Below, one piece after another: positions 14,666 to 23,177 of a DNA stretch of 36,214 nt. The translations under genes and the position numbers were made by a program. The notes under the pieces were generated by a model. That model made no database searches. It saw only the letters and a list, made by a program, of their open reading frames with translations, and was not told where the DNA came from. The stretch spans positions 1 to 36,214 of the forward strand of contig CAYGZY010000044.1 of the NCBI GenBank assembly GCA_964354485.1. Reading direction: 5' to 3'. Source of the stretch: CAYGXH01 sp964354485. Its GTDB lineage: Bacteria > Bacteroidota > Ignavibacteria > UBA10030 > SZUA-254. Positions within the stretch are counted from its first letter, which is position 1; each line of letters starts with the position of its first letter.

Positions 14666-17600
14666 ATGAGCCCACAAAATAAAGTCAGACTTTCACTCAC
14701 GCCAGCGAGGATAACGATCTTCTATTATATATTCCTCGGCGGGTTGTGGATTCTCTTTTCGGACCTTCTCCTTTCTTCCTTTGCACCGACCCTTGCATGG
14801 TTGACACTTTTTCAGACATTCAAGGGCTGGTTCTTCGTCATCGTCACAGGATCACTTCTATACGGTCTCATCAAGTACTATGCTTACGAAAGAACAAAAG
14901 CAGAGAATGATCTCCGGAACAGTCACGGGCAATTGGTTTCAATTCTTGATGGAATCAATGACGGTTTTATCACTCTCGATCGCGATCTAAAATACACTTC
15001 GGTAAACAGACGGGCAGGGATTCTATTGAACCATACTCCCAAAGAATGCATCGGCAAATACTTCTGGGACATTTTTCCCGACGCCCATGATAACCAAGTA
15101 CGCAAAACCATGGAGGATGCACTACAATCACTGCAACCTGTCGAATTTGAATGCTTCGATGCGTCGGCACAGCGGTGGTTCGAAAACCGTGTTTACCCGT
15201 CGAAAGACGGGCTGACAATTTTTTTCCAGGACATAACACAACAGAAGGAAGCCGAAGCTGAACGACAACTGCAGCTGGCAATCATTGATAAAACCAGTGA
15301 TATTGTCGGTCTGGCAACACCTGATGGCATGCTTACTTACCTCAACCGTGCGGGGATCGAACTTATCGTCTTTAATCCCGCAGAGGACGGAACGAAAAAA
15401 AATATAACTGAATTCCATCCGCGGTGGGCATCTGACATTTTATTCAGTACTGGATTACCCACTGCGGCTGCGAAAGGATTATGGAAAGGGGAGTTGGCAA
15501 TATTTGATTCAAGCGGAATAGAAGTGCCTGTTTCTCAGCTTATTATGTCGCACAGGACCCCTAACGGCACTCTTACCTACTTCTCAAGCATCATTCGTGA
15601 AATTACCGATTTGAAACTGAAAGAGGAAGCCTTGAGAGGATCAGAAGAAAAATTCTCCAAGGCATTCCAGGCGAGCCCCAATGCTATGGTCATCACGAGG
15701 GTTTCCGACAATATAATTATCGACGTCAATGACAGTTTCATCAGAGCATCAGGATATGGCTATGAAGAAGTGGTGGGTAAGACAACCATTGACCTCAACT
15801 TGTGGAGAGAGCAATCCGACAGAAAAATGTTTCTCGCACAGCTCACCCGGGAGGGTAGTGTAACCAAACATATATTTTACTTTCAACATAAATTGGGCGA
15901 CATCCGGTGCGGATCTATTTCAGGCGAAACAATTCACATCGGGACGGAAAAATGTTACCTGAGTGTAATTGAGGATATCACAGATCAGAAGAACATCGAG
16001 GAAGAGCTTCGCGTCTCACGCGACTTTGCACTTGCCATTATTGATAGTCTTCCCGGTATATTTTACATCTACAATCCTCAGAACAATTCTGTCACCTGGA
16101 ATAAAACATTCAAGGAAATTACCGGATACACCGATGATGAGATCAAATCAATGGCATTCCTCGGAGAATTTGCCGAAGAGGACAGAGATAAACTCCGCAA
16201 CGGTCTCGCAGAAATTCTCAGAGACGGTTCCTCTTCAAGTACAGATGCACGACTGCTGACCAAGGACGGAAAGCAGGTCCTCTTCCATTTAACGGGAACC
16301 AGACTGAATATGAAAGATGAAAAATACATCATCGGTATGGGTATTGATATCACATCGCGCAAAAATGCAGAAGATTTGATACGTCAGGTAAACGAGAGGC
16401 TCCAATACCTGCTCACAGCCACATCCGTAGTGATATACACCGCATCCGTAGCAAAAGCCCACGCTGTTACGTTCGTAAGCGACAACGTAATAAATGTTAC
16501 CGGTTTTTCATCCGATGAATTCCTCAGCGGTGAGAATTTTTGGTGCGAGCAAATTCATCCAGAAGATAGAAAACAAACACAGAACGATCTCGACTCTCTG
16601 ATAACGAAAGGATCCAATACCTACGAATACCGCTTCCGCCAGAAAGACGGCCGGTACACATGGATCAGGGAAGAATGTAAACTGGTCCGTGATGCAAATG
16701 GCACTCCGAAGGAGATCATCGGATACTTTACGGACATCAGTAAGAGGAAGGAGGTTGAACAGGCGCTGAAGTTCAACGAGGAACGGCTCCGGCTTGCGCT
16801 AGAAGCAACGAGCGATGCACTCTGGGATTGGGACCTCTCAACAAACACGCTATACTACAGTCCCCGCTGGTACACCATGCTCGGATATGAGCCTCAATCA
16901 TTCGAGGCAAATTATGAAAATTGGGTTCGGCTCACTATGCCCGAGGATGTCGAACGTACAGTAAGAATCCTCCGGGATGCGATCGAAAACGGCGTCGGAT
17001 TCGAATCAGAATTCAGGATGAAAGCCGCAGACGGAAGCTGGCGATGGATCCTCGGACGTGGGAGGGCAACTGCTTGGGACGCACAAGGCAAAGCACTCCG
17101 TCTCACCGGAACTAACACCGACATGACTGAACGTCGGGAAGCTGAGAATGCACTTCGCATGTCTCGCGACCAGCTTCGAAACTACGGCGCAAGGCTTCAG
17201 CACATTCGCGAGGAAGAACGCACGTACATTGCGCGCGAAATTCATGATGAACTCGGACAAATACTTACAGGCCTCAAAATGGACCTGTCCTTCCTTGAAG
17301 AAATACTTCTAGAAGAAGCGAGACTCACACAGCGAAGAGAAGTGAGAGCGAAGATTGATTCTATGTCGAATCTCATGGATTCCGCCATAGGAAGCATGAG
17401 GAAAATCATAACGGAGTTGAGACCCGTGGTTCTTGATACCATGGGATTATCCGCGGCAATCGAATGGCAAGCAGAGGAATTTCAACAGCGGACCGGTATT
17501 GCATGTTTCTATACGTCGCCGCAGGACATGCCGACGCTTCCACGGGATTTTGCCACATCCATCTTCCGAATTCTGCAGGAATCGCTGACAAACATCATAC

Positions 17601-17842
17601 GGCATGCAGGAGCAAGTAGGACGACGATCACGATGAAGCTTGATCAAGGAAATCTGATACTTCTAGTGCACGACGACGGAAGAGGGATATCGGAGGACGA
17701 GATAGCCCAAAAAAAATCATTTGGTATAACGGGAATGAAGGAACGGGTGGAGCTGTTAGGAGGCAAGTTCAATATTCACGGAATTCAAGGAAAAGGCACC
17801 TTGCTCAGCGTAGAAATACCGCTTCCATCGCAACAAGCATAA
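14666..17842 (+). CDS. Multi-PAS sensor histidine kinase (HisKA_3/NarL type)
   Basis: This is a membrane-anchored sensor kinase of about 1058 residues. The ATG at 14666 is preferred over the one six bases earlier because GGAGG lies seven bases upstream of it. Two hydrophobic segments near residues 18-40 and 46-68 form a short membrane anchor with almost no periplasmic loop. Six consecutive PAS/PAC units follow, each closing with a typical IT/IS-x-x-K motif (ITQQKEAE, ITDLKLKEE, ITDQKNIEE, ITSRKNAED, ISKRKEVEQ, MTERREAEN). The HisKA_3 dimerisation helix IAREIHDELGQILTGLKMDL carries phosphoacceptor His860, and the HATPase domain has LQESLTNIIRHAGA, DDGRGI and FGITGMKERVELLGG. The response regulator gene lies 87 bases downstream. 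No haem- or flavin-specific signature is obvious, so the signal is unknown. Confidence 0.93.
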   Translation: MSPQNKVRLSLTPARITIFYYIFLGGLWILFSDLLLSSFAPTLAWLTLFQTFKGWFFVIVTGSLLYGLIKYYAYERTKAENDLRNSHGQLVSILDGINDGFITLDRDLKYTSVNRRAGILLNHTPKECIGKYFWDIFPDAHDNQVRKTMEDALQSLQPVEFECFDASAQRWFENRVYPSKDGLTIFFQDITQQKEAEAERQLQLAIIDKTSDIVGLATPDGMLTYLNRAGIELIVFNPAEDGTKKNITEFHPRWASDILFSTGLPTAAAKGLWKGELAIFDSSGIEVPVSQLIMSHRTPNGTLTYFSSIIREITDLKLKEEALRGSEEKFSKAFQASPNAMVITRVSDNIIIDVNDSFIRASGYGYEEVVGKTTIDLNLWREQSDRKMFLAQLTREGSVTKHIFYFQHKLGDIRCGSISGETIHIGTEKCYLSVIEDITDQKNIEEELRVSRDFALAIIDSLPGIFYIYNPQNNSVTWNKTFKEITGYTDDEIKSMAFLGEFAEEDRDKLRNGLAEILRDGSSSSTDARLLTKDGKQVLFHLTGTRLNMKDEKYIIGMGIDITSRKNAEDLIRQVNERLQYLLTATSVVIYTASVAKAHAVTFVSDNVINVTGFSSDEFLSGENFWCEQIHPEDRKQTQNDLDSLITKGSNTYEYRFRQKDGRYTWIREECKLVRDANGTPKEIIGYFTDISKRKEVEQALKFNEERLRLALEATSDALWDWDLSTNTLYYSPRWYTMLGYEPQSFEANYENWVRLTMPEDVERTVRILRDAIENGVGFESEFRMKAADGSWRWILGRGRATAWDAQGKALRLTGTNTDMTERREAENALRMSRDQLRNYGARLQHIREEERTYIAREIHDELGQILTGLKMDLSFLEEILLEEARLTQRREVRAKIDSMSNLMDSAIGSMRKIITELRPVVLDTMGLSAAIEWQAEEFQQRTGIACFYTSPQDMPTLPRDFATSIFRILQESLTNIIRHAGASRTTITMKLDQGNLILLVHDDGRGISEDEIAQKKSFGITGMKERVELLGGKFNIHGIQGKGTLLSVEIPLPSQQA

Positions 17843-17929
17843 ACAACCGGAGAAAACGGTAATTCACCCGGGAATTGATTTTCTTGCGCTTTTTTCTGAT
17901 ATTGCACAAGAAGAGCTGGTGAGAGGAAT

Positions 17930-18586
17930 ATGCCAACCACACGAATGAAAATTCTTATCGCAGATGACCATCCCGTCGTTAGGGAAGGTATAAAGCAGAT
18001 TATCGGGAAGGCCCCCGATATGATCGTCGGTGGCGAAGCTCTGACGGGTCAGGAGGTCCTCGACAAAGTGAACCGGGAGAAGTGGGATGTTGTGATCCTC
18101 GATGTAAACATGCCCGGCAAGGATGGTTTTGAAGTCCTGCGGGAATTACGCCACGATCGTCCCAAACTGCCGATCCTGATTCTGAGCATATACCCTGAAG
18201 AACAGATCGGTGTGCGAATCCTGAGGGCAGGCGCATCCGGATTCCTCAATAAGGAGAGTGCACCGAAAGAACTTCTGAATGCGATCCGCAAAATCCACTC
18301 GGGTGGAAAGTTTGTCAGCCCTTCGCTTGCTGAGAAACTTGCCGTAGAAATTGAATTACGAACAGGCGGCGAGCCGCACACAAACCTTTCGGACCGTGAG
18401 TTCCAGGTACTTTGTTTCATAGCCTCCGGAAAGACAATTTCAGAAATTGGCAATCAACTCTCAATCAGTGAAAAAACCGTCCGAACCTACAGGGAGCGCC
18501 TCCTAAAAAAGATGAACTTAAAGAACGATGTAGAACTGACCCACTATGCTCTGAAACACCGGCTTATAGAATCCCTGAAAGAATAA
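17930..18586 (+). CDS. NarL/LuxR-family response regulator
   Basis: This 218-residue transcription factor has an N-terminal receiver domain with acidic Asp12 and Asp13, phosphoacceptor Asp58 in VVILDVNMPG and the conserved lysine in GFLNKES. A C-terminal LuxR-type helix-turn-helix (about residues 150-212) contains LSDREFQVLCFIASGKTISE and LSISEKTVRTYRERLLKKM. AGAGG stands three bases before the ATG at 17930. HisKA_3 kinases normally pair with regulators of this class, so it is very likely the partner of the upstream six-PAS kinase. Targets are unknown; the nearby receiver-only gene and the beta-lysine cassette are possible ones. Confidence 0.94.
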   Translation: MPTTRMKILIADDHPVVREGIKQIIGKAPDMIVGGEALTGQEVLDKVNREKWDVVILDVNMPGKDGFEVLRELRHDRPKLPILILSIYPEEQIGVRILRAGASGFLNKESAPKELLNAIRKIHSGGKFVSPSLAEKLAVEIELRTGGEPHTNLSDREFQVLCFIASGKTISEIGNQLSISEKTVRTYRERLLKKMNLKNDVELTHYALKHRLIESLKE

Positions 18587-18696
18587 ACACAGTTCACCGG
18601 GGGTACTTTCTTCCTCCTCTGCTCTACCGCGGGATGTAGGCAATAGACTACACAATCCCCCTCCGCCACATACAACAATATCATCATTATATCTAT

Positions 18697-18724
18697 TTGA
18701 AGGAAGCCGCTTTCATGGTATATT
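18697..18724 (+). promoter_or_regulatory. Candidate promoter for the receiver-only gene
   Basis: TTGAAG (18697-18702) is followed after 16 bases by TATATT (18719-18724), preceded by TGG as an extended -10 element. Transcription would begin near 18731, 28 bases before the ATG. The gene can therefore be expressed separately from the kinase-regulator pair 172 bases upstream. Confidence 0.5.
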
Positions 18725-18758
18725 ACAGCGTAAATCGAGTAAAGACCGCACGATAATA

Positions 18759-19139
18759 ATGCCATTACAAACTACCATATTCATTGTCGATGATTCATCC
18801 ATTATACGTGAACGAATACTGGAGAAATTAGGAATGCTGCCGATGATCTCAACGGTCTTACAGGCTAAGGATTACCAATCGGCGAATCAGATAATCGACA
18901 AAGAACAGCCGGATATCGCGATCCTCGATATTCAACTTCCGGACGGCAGCGGTATAGATTTACTTTCAAAGATAAAAAATATGCGGAAGGAAACGGTTGT
19001 TATAATGCTGACTAATTACCCGTATTCAATAATCAGAAAACGGTGTGACGAGTTAGGGGCTGATTACTTTTTCGATAAGTCAACTGAGTTTGAGAAAGTC
19101 CTTGAAGTCCTTGAAACCAGACAAACAGCAGTTCGTTAA
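18759..19139 (+). CDS. Single-domain response regulator (receiver only)
   Basis: This 126-residue protein is a complete receiver domain with no output domain: Asp11 and Asp12, phosphoacceptor Asp57 in AILDIQLPDGSG, Thr85 in VIMLTNYP and Lys107 in YFFDKS. No strong ribosome binding site precedes the ATG; the leader is A-rich. Such proteins act as phosphate sinks, phosphorelay intermediates or binders of other proteins. Its place directly after the kinase and NarL-type regulator suggests it shares or competes for the kinase's phosphoryl group, but it has its own promoter candidate and could serve another system. A strong terminator follows the stop. Confidence 0.9.
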   Translation: MPLQTTIFIVDDSSIIRERILEKLGMLPMISTVLQAKDYQSANQIIDKEQPDIAILDIQLPDGSGIDLLSKIKNMRKETVVIMLTNYPYSIIRKRCDELGADYFFDKSTEFEKVLEVLETRQTAVR

Positions 19140-19169
19140 AATAAATCTTAACACAAGTCATGTAACCTC

Positions 19170-19242
19170 CATGAGCCCGGCGATCCCTCATCGAACCAGC
19201 TTCCATTCCCCTTGGATCGATGCTGGGCTTATGGATCTTTTT
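19170..19242 (+). terminator. Intrinsic terminator after the receiver-only gene
   Basis: The arms 19170-19186 (CATGAGCCCGGCGATCC) and 19214-19233 (GGATCGATGCTGGGCTTATG) pair over 17 positions, with two G-U pairs and a 3-base bulge, and are followed by TTTTT at 19238-19242. The hairpin closes the plus-strand signalling block and faces the convergent aminomutase gene. On the minus strand no T-tract follows the hairpin, so it may not stop that transcript efficiently. Confidence 0.75.
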
Positions 19243-19282
19243 CCCTATTGAGGGATATAAGTCCTCTCCAACTGAATCCGCT

Positions 19283-20422
19283 TCAACGATCCACTGTAAT
19301 TGTCTCTACAACTTTTTTTACTTTCTTCCCGTCTTTTCTCATATAAGGTTTTTCCATCGGAGGCTGATGGTAGGCCGGTTCTTCTTCGAGGTCGGGATAA
19401 GTAAAGATTTCGTACTTGTAGTTACGGAGTATTATGCACTTTCCTGCTCTTCCCAGTACATATTGAGGGAGCAGGGGTATTTTACCGCCGCCGCCCGGCG
19501 CATCAATTACATAGTATGGTACCGCAAGCCCGGAAGTATATCCGCGCAATTTATCCATGATTTCCAATCCCTTGCTCACCGGTGTGCGGAAGTGGTTGGT
19601 TCCGCTCGTTATATCCGCCTGATACAGGTAGTACGGACGTACGCGCATGACCAAGAGTTTGCGCATCAATTCGAGCATCACGTCGGGATTATCGTTTATT
19701 CCTTTCATCAGTACGGTTTGATTTCCGAGCGGAATACCGGAATCCGAGAGCATATCGCATGCACGCCTGGCTTCAGGCGTACATTCCCAGGGATGGTTGA
19801 AATGCGTGTTGATGTAAATGGGGTGATATTTCTTCAGAATCCTGCACAGCTTTGGTGTAACGCGCTGAGGTAAAACACACGGCATTTTTGTTCCTATACG
19901 AATAATCTCCACATGAGGGATTTCACGTAATCTTTTGAGGATCCTTTCGAGCTGAAAATCCGTAAGCATGAGTGGATCACCCCCCGAGAGAATGACGTCT
20001 CGGACTCCGGAATGGCTTGCTATATATTCAATGCCATCCTGGATGTATTTCATGTTGATTTTCCGTGAGTCGCCCACTTTCCGCTTGCGTGTGCAGAAGC
20101 GGCAATACATCGAGCACTGGCTCGTAGTGAGGAACAGAACCCGGTCGGGATACCGGTGTACGATACTCGGGACCGGACTGTGAGTATCTTCCGCAAGCGG
20201 ATCTTCCGGTAAGCCATCTTTCTCCAGTTCAAGTGCATCTGGAATGCACTGAAGCCAGATTGGATCACCGGGCTGGCGTATCAAGCTCAGGTAGTAAGGA
20301 TTTATCCGGATGTGAAACAATAAGTTAAGTTTCTTTGCTGCTTGTTCGTCGAAACCGAATCGTTCGATCAGATCTTTTGCGCTATCAACGCTCTGACGCA
20401 GCATTTCCTGCCACAATTCCAT
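19283..20422 (-). CDS. kamA: Lysine 2,3-aminomutase-family radical SAM enzyme
   Basis: This 379-residue enzyme belongs to the KamA family, which interconverts L-lysine and beta-lysine using SAM, a 4Fe-4S cluster and PLP. The cluster motif is CSMYCRFC (Cys103, Cys107, Cys110). PLP-binding Lys314 lies in PGGGGKIPLLPQY. Asp270 (YLYQAD) and Asp307 (YVIDAPG) align, without gaps from there onward, to the two aspartates that bind the substrate's epsilon-amino group in the clostridial enzyme, which points to lysine rather than glutamate as substrate. The structural zinc cysteines of that enzyme are absent: the position of Cys268 is Asn245, and the C-terminal cysteine trio is missing. It is the last gene of a four-gene operon, nine bases after the GNAT stop. 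EF-P-modifying EpmB is a related alternative, but EpmB is shorter and no EF-P or EpmA gene is nearby. Confidence 0.9.
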   Translation of the reverse strand: MELWQEMLRQSVDSAKDLIERFGFDEQAAKKLNLLFHIRINPYYLSLIRQPGDPIWLQCIPDALELEKDGLPEDPLAEDTHSPVPSIVHRYPDRVLFLTTSQCSMYCRFCTRKRKVGDSRKINMKYIQDGIEYIASHSGVRDVILSGGDPLMLTDFQLERILKRLREIPHVEIIRIGTKMPCVLPQRVTPKLCRILKKYHPIYINTHFNHPWECTPEARRACDMLSDSGIPLGNQTVLMKGINDNPDVMLELMRKLLVMRVRPYYLYQADITSGTNHFRTPVSKGLEIMDKLRGYTSGLAVPYYVIDAPGGGGKIPLLPQYVLGRAGKCIILRNYKYEIFTYPDLEEEPAYHQPPMEKPYMRKDGKKVKKVVETITVDR

Positions 20423-20431
20423 ACAGCTTAT

Positions 20432-20944
20432 TCAAGCCTCATGTTGTGAGACATATTTTCCATAGATAACAAGATCATCGCCCGCAGAATAGTAATCTCT
20501 TATGCGGGCTAATTCTTCGTACTGAGTCCGGAGGTAAAACTTTCGTGTGTTTTCGTATTTTGGAAGTGACGAAGTTTCTGCAATAATCAACTTTCCGTCC
20601 CTCTTCCTTACCCAATCTTCTACATCGCGGATCAGGTATTTTCCGATGCCCATGTTATGGCATGAAGTATCAACAGCGATCCAATAAAGGTCATATGTTC
20701 CCTTCGTCGCCGGAGTTGGTCCGATGCAGTAGTATCCCTGGACGGCTCCCTCATCAGAAACCGCAACGATAATGTAGTAATCGGTCTGATGAGGATTTTC
20801 TATCACGAGATCGATCAATTCCAGCGCAATCGCCACCTCTTCCTGCGTAAAAACCTCAGTTTCACGCAGGATCTTGTCGAGCGCGGCTCTGTCACCGTGC
20901 TGTATCGGACGAAGAGTACTCAGCTTATTCTCTCCAGTGCGCAA
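20432..20944 (-). CDS. GNAT-family N-acetyltransferase
   Basis: This protein of up to 170 residues has the GNAT acetyl-CoA fold. The central strand YDLYWIAVD is followed by the pyrophosphate-binding loop NMGIGKYLI, and the C-terminal half has LIIAETSSLPKYENTRKFY. The frame opens at a TTG (20944) inside the 3' end of the second ATP-grasp gene. A CTG seven codons later (20923), which overlaps that gene's stop as CTGA and has GGAG eight bases upstream, is an alternative start. It is shorter than the methanogen beta-lysine acetyltransferase AblB. Lying between the ATP-grasp ligases and a lysine aminomutase, it probably acetylates an amino group of beta-lysine or of a peptide containing it. That is an inference from context. 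Confidence 0.85.
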   Translation of the reverse strand: MRTGENKLSTLRPIQHGDRAALDKILRETEVFTQEEVAIALELIDLVIENPHQTDYYIIVAVSDEGAVQGYYCIGPTPATKGTYDLYWIAVDTSCHNMGIGKYLIRDVEDWVRKRDGKLIIAETSSLPKYENTRKFYLRTQYEELARIRDYYSAGDDLVIYGKYVSQHEA

Positions 20945-22002
20945 TCAACAATTTTCTCAATTAATTCCTCAAACTTATAACCATAAACCCTGGACGACCG
21001 CGCAAAACCCGCATCGTCGGATATGTCAGGATTCGGATTCACCTCCAGAATGTACGGCTCATTATCGTTGCTGAGGCGGAAGTCGATTCTTGCATAATCC
21101 CGGCATCCGGTCAACCGATATGCTTTTAGCGCATACTCCTTCAGGAGTGTCTCGGTTTCTTGAGGTATTTTTGCCGGGCAGACTCCGTTCGTGCACTCAT
21201 ACTCTTCCGATCCCTTAACCCACTTGGCGTTATACGTAATGATGCGACGGTAGAGCTTAGGAAGTGTTGACATATCTATCTCGGATATCGGAAGGATGAT
21301 CTCCTTACGGTTACCGAGGATTGCCACATACAATTCCCTTCCATCGATGAACTCTTCGACAAGCGCCGGCTGATCGAACTGTTCGATGATGTACCTCACG
21401 CGTTTTTTGAGATCTGAGGGATTTTCGACGACTGAATCGGTGGAAATGCCCACGCTGGAATCTTCCTTAGAAGGTTTCACTATAAGGGGGTAGCGGAGGT
21501 CCTCGTTCAGTATAATTTTCATAGGGCTTTTGATTACCTGGTATCGCGGAGTGGGCAGATTGTTTGCCCGAAGGATATCTTTCACGCGCGCTTTATTCAA
21601 CGCCAATCCCAGCGTCAGTGCGTCGGAGCCTGTGTACGGTATGCCCAGCAGCTCGTATAGTCCTGCAACGTGCATTTCGTGAATCGATTGATTCCCGATA
21701 CTTTCGCAGAGGTTGAAGATCACATCCGGTTCTTCTTCCTTTAAAAATGCGATAAGTCGGCCGATGTCGCTGTCGACGTTGAATGTCGTGCTCTTGAATC
21801 CCATCACCTGCAATGCACGGCCAATATCTTCGCGTTCATCGAGTACACCAACCTCCGAGAGATCTACAAATTGCTTTTCACCTGTGTGCCCGGTTTTATT
21901 GCCTGCCTCAAGAATGCCGGCTTCCGAAATGAACTTCCGTTCAGCTTCTGTCTGAGTGACAGGCTCGTTATATACGACTGCAACATGGATTTTCTTTCTC
22001 AT
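20920..22002 (-). CDS. ATP-grasp ligase, D-Ala-D-Ala-ligase fold (second of a pair)
   Basis: This enzyme of about 360 residues has the D-alanine-D-alanine ligase fold: IPYTGSDALTLGLALNKARV, the ATP-binding IVKPSKEDSSVGI, EEFIDGRELYVAILGN, a TYNAKW omega-loop-like segment and the metal-binding RIDFRLS and LEVNPNPD motifs. The N-terminal serine/glutamate motif that binds the first D-alanine in Ddl is missing, and the C-terminal PGMT-S motif is replaced by NPDISDDAG, so a different substrate pair is likely. The ATG at 22002 has AGGAG seven bases upstream and overlaps the previous gene's stop as ATGA, which decides it over the ATG at 22008. It follows a paralogue and precedes the GNAT and aminomutase genes. 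Confidence 0.88.
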   Translation of the reverse strand: MRKKIHVAVVYNEPVTQTEAERKFISEAGILEAGNKTGHTGEKQFVDLSEVGVLDEREDIGRALQVMGFKSTTFNVDSDIGRLIAFLKEEEPDVIFNLCESIGNQSIHEMHVAGLYELLGIPYTGSDALTLGLALNKARVKDILRANNLPTPRYQVIKSPMKIILNEDLRYPLIVKPSKEDSSVGISTDSVVENPSDLKKRVRYIIEQFDQPALVEEFIDGRELYVAILGNRKEIILPISEIDMSTLPKLYRRIITYNAKWVKGSEEYECTNGVCPAKIPQETETLLKEYALKAYRLTGCRDYARIDFRLSNDNEPYILEVNPNPDISDDAGFARSSRVYGYKFEELIEKIVDCALERIS

Positions 22003-23177
22003 ACACATACTCCTGTTAATGTACTCCGCCGGAAACCGGGGGCACTAATGATTTCAGTTCGTTCCGCAGCCAGCAGAAGAACCGTCTGAATTAATTGATT
22101 ATAACTTATTCCCGTGGCGCGTGCCGCCTTGGGGAAGCAGGAATTATCCTCCGGATTTGGCAAAATGCCGGGGAGAGGATTCAACTCGATGATGTGCGGG
22201 CGTCCTTCTCCATCCAGTCGAACATCGATGCGGCACCAATCCCGGCACCGTAAAAGTGTGAATGCCTCACGGCATATCCGTTCGATTTCCTCCCTCAGAC
22301 AGTCGGTGAGGCGAGCAGGGCAGGAAAATATTTCCAGAGGCTCCTCTGCACGATCCCATATCCACTTTGCCTCGTAAGAGTAAATTGGAGTGACGCCGGG
22401 AGGTAATGTGTCGAACTTTATTTCAACGATAGGAAGAACAGTGAGATTTCTGCCATTTCCGAGGATGGCTACGGTAAACTCCCGCCCGGGGAGATATTGT
22501 TCGATGAGAACAGGTTCATTATACCGCATCAGGATGCTTACCGCCTCTTTCCTGAGTTCATTCAAGTTGTGGGCAACTGAATTGTTGAAAATACCTTTAC
22601 TCGATCCCTCATGGAGCGGCTTAACAATAACGGGGAATGATACGCAGAGAGAGTGAATTTCTTCTTCATGGGAGATTACTTGGAAAGCCGGCGTGGGAAT
22701 GCCGTGAAAAGCCATAATTTCTTTCGCACGTGATTTATCCAGACATAATGCCAGTGTGAGAGGATCGGAACCGGTATAGGGAATATTTAACATTTCGAGC
22801 ATGGCAGGTATTTGCGCTTCACGGGAAACACCGGTTAGACCTTCGGCTATATTAAAAACGATTTCCGGCCTGAGTCCCCGTATCTTTACATACGCTTCCT
22901 CGTCTGCCTCTACCATTGTAACACTGTGATGCTCTGCGAGCGCTTCTCGAACAGCGTCAATAGTCGCAAACGTATCCCATTCGGCATACAAATCTGTTTC
23001 CGAATCATGATTGACTTGTGTAGAATGGAAATTGGAGATATGAGGGGAGATTTCCTTCGTCAAACTGGCAGGATCGTCTGATTTATCCTTCAGCGTATGT
23101 TGTGTTACATCTTCCTTTTTCTGATTGTAGACTAGAGCGACTCGCAACTGTTTACTCTGCGCAGGAAGATTTACCAA
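21999..23177 (-). CDS. ATP-grasp ligase, D-Ala-D-Ala-ligase fold (first of a pair)
   Basis: This 392-residue protein is a paralogue of the next gene. It has the same ligase core: IPYTGSDPLTLALCLDKSRA, VIVKPLHEGSSKGI, IEQYLPGREFTVAILGNG, a YSYEAKW omega-loop, then CRIDVRLDGEGRPHIIELNP with the metal-binding Asp, Glu and Asn. The N-terminus carries an acidic, histidine-rich insert (about residues 18-60) where Ddl enzymes have their substrate-binding S/E-EVS motif, and PGILPNPEDNS replaces the PGMT-S motif. It is therefore probably an amino-acid or peptide ligase with another substrate, not the cell's murein Ddl. The start is the TTG at 23177: an in-frame stop lies shortly upstream and no ATG or GTG is available. 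It leads the four-gene operon, about 60 bases below a strong promoter candidate. Confidence 0.88.
   Translation of the reverse strand: MVNLPAQSKQLRVALVYNQKKEDVTQHTLKDKSDDPASLTKEISPHISNFHSTQVNHDSETDLYAEWDTFATIDAVREALAEHHSVTMVEADEEAYVKIRGLRPEIVFNIAEGLTGVSREAQIPAMLEMLNIPYTGSDPLTLALCLDKSRAKEIMAFHGIPTPAFQVISHEEEIHSLCVSFPVIVKPLHEGSSKGIFNNSVAHNLNELRKEAVSILMRYNEPVLIEQYLPGREFTVAILGNGRNLTVLPIVEIKFDTLPPGVTPIYSYEAKWIWDRAEEPLEIFSCPARLTDCLREEIERICREAFTLLRCRDWCRIDVRLDGEGRPHIIELNPLPGILPNPEDNSCFPKAARATGISYNQLIQTVLLLAAERTEIISAPGFRRSTLTGVCV

Noticed and set aside
19250..19270. TCCCT-ATTG-AGGGA hairpin as a minus-strand terminator for kamA
   Set aside because: On the minus strand it is followed by A residues rather than T residues, so it lacks the U-tract needed for intrinsic termination.
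19220..19873. A 217-codon open frame on the plus strand
   Set aside because: It starts inside the terminator after the receiver gene and runs antisense through the conserved 3' half of kamA, so it is a shadow of that gene.
20920..23177. The two ATP-grasp genes as murein D-Ala-D-Ala ligases (ddl)
   Set aside because: The catalytic core fits, but both lack the D-Ala-binding N-terminal and C-terminal motifs, and the genomic context is a lysine aminomutase rather than mur genes.
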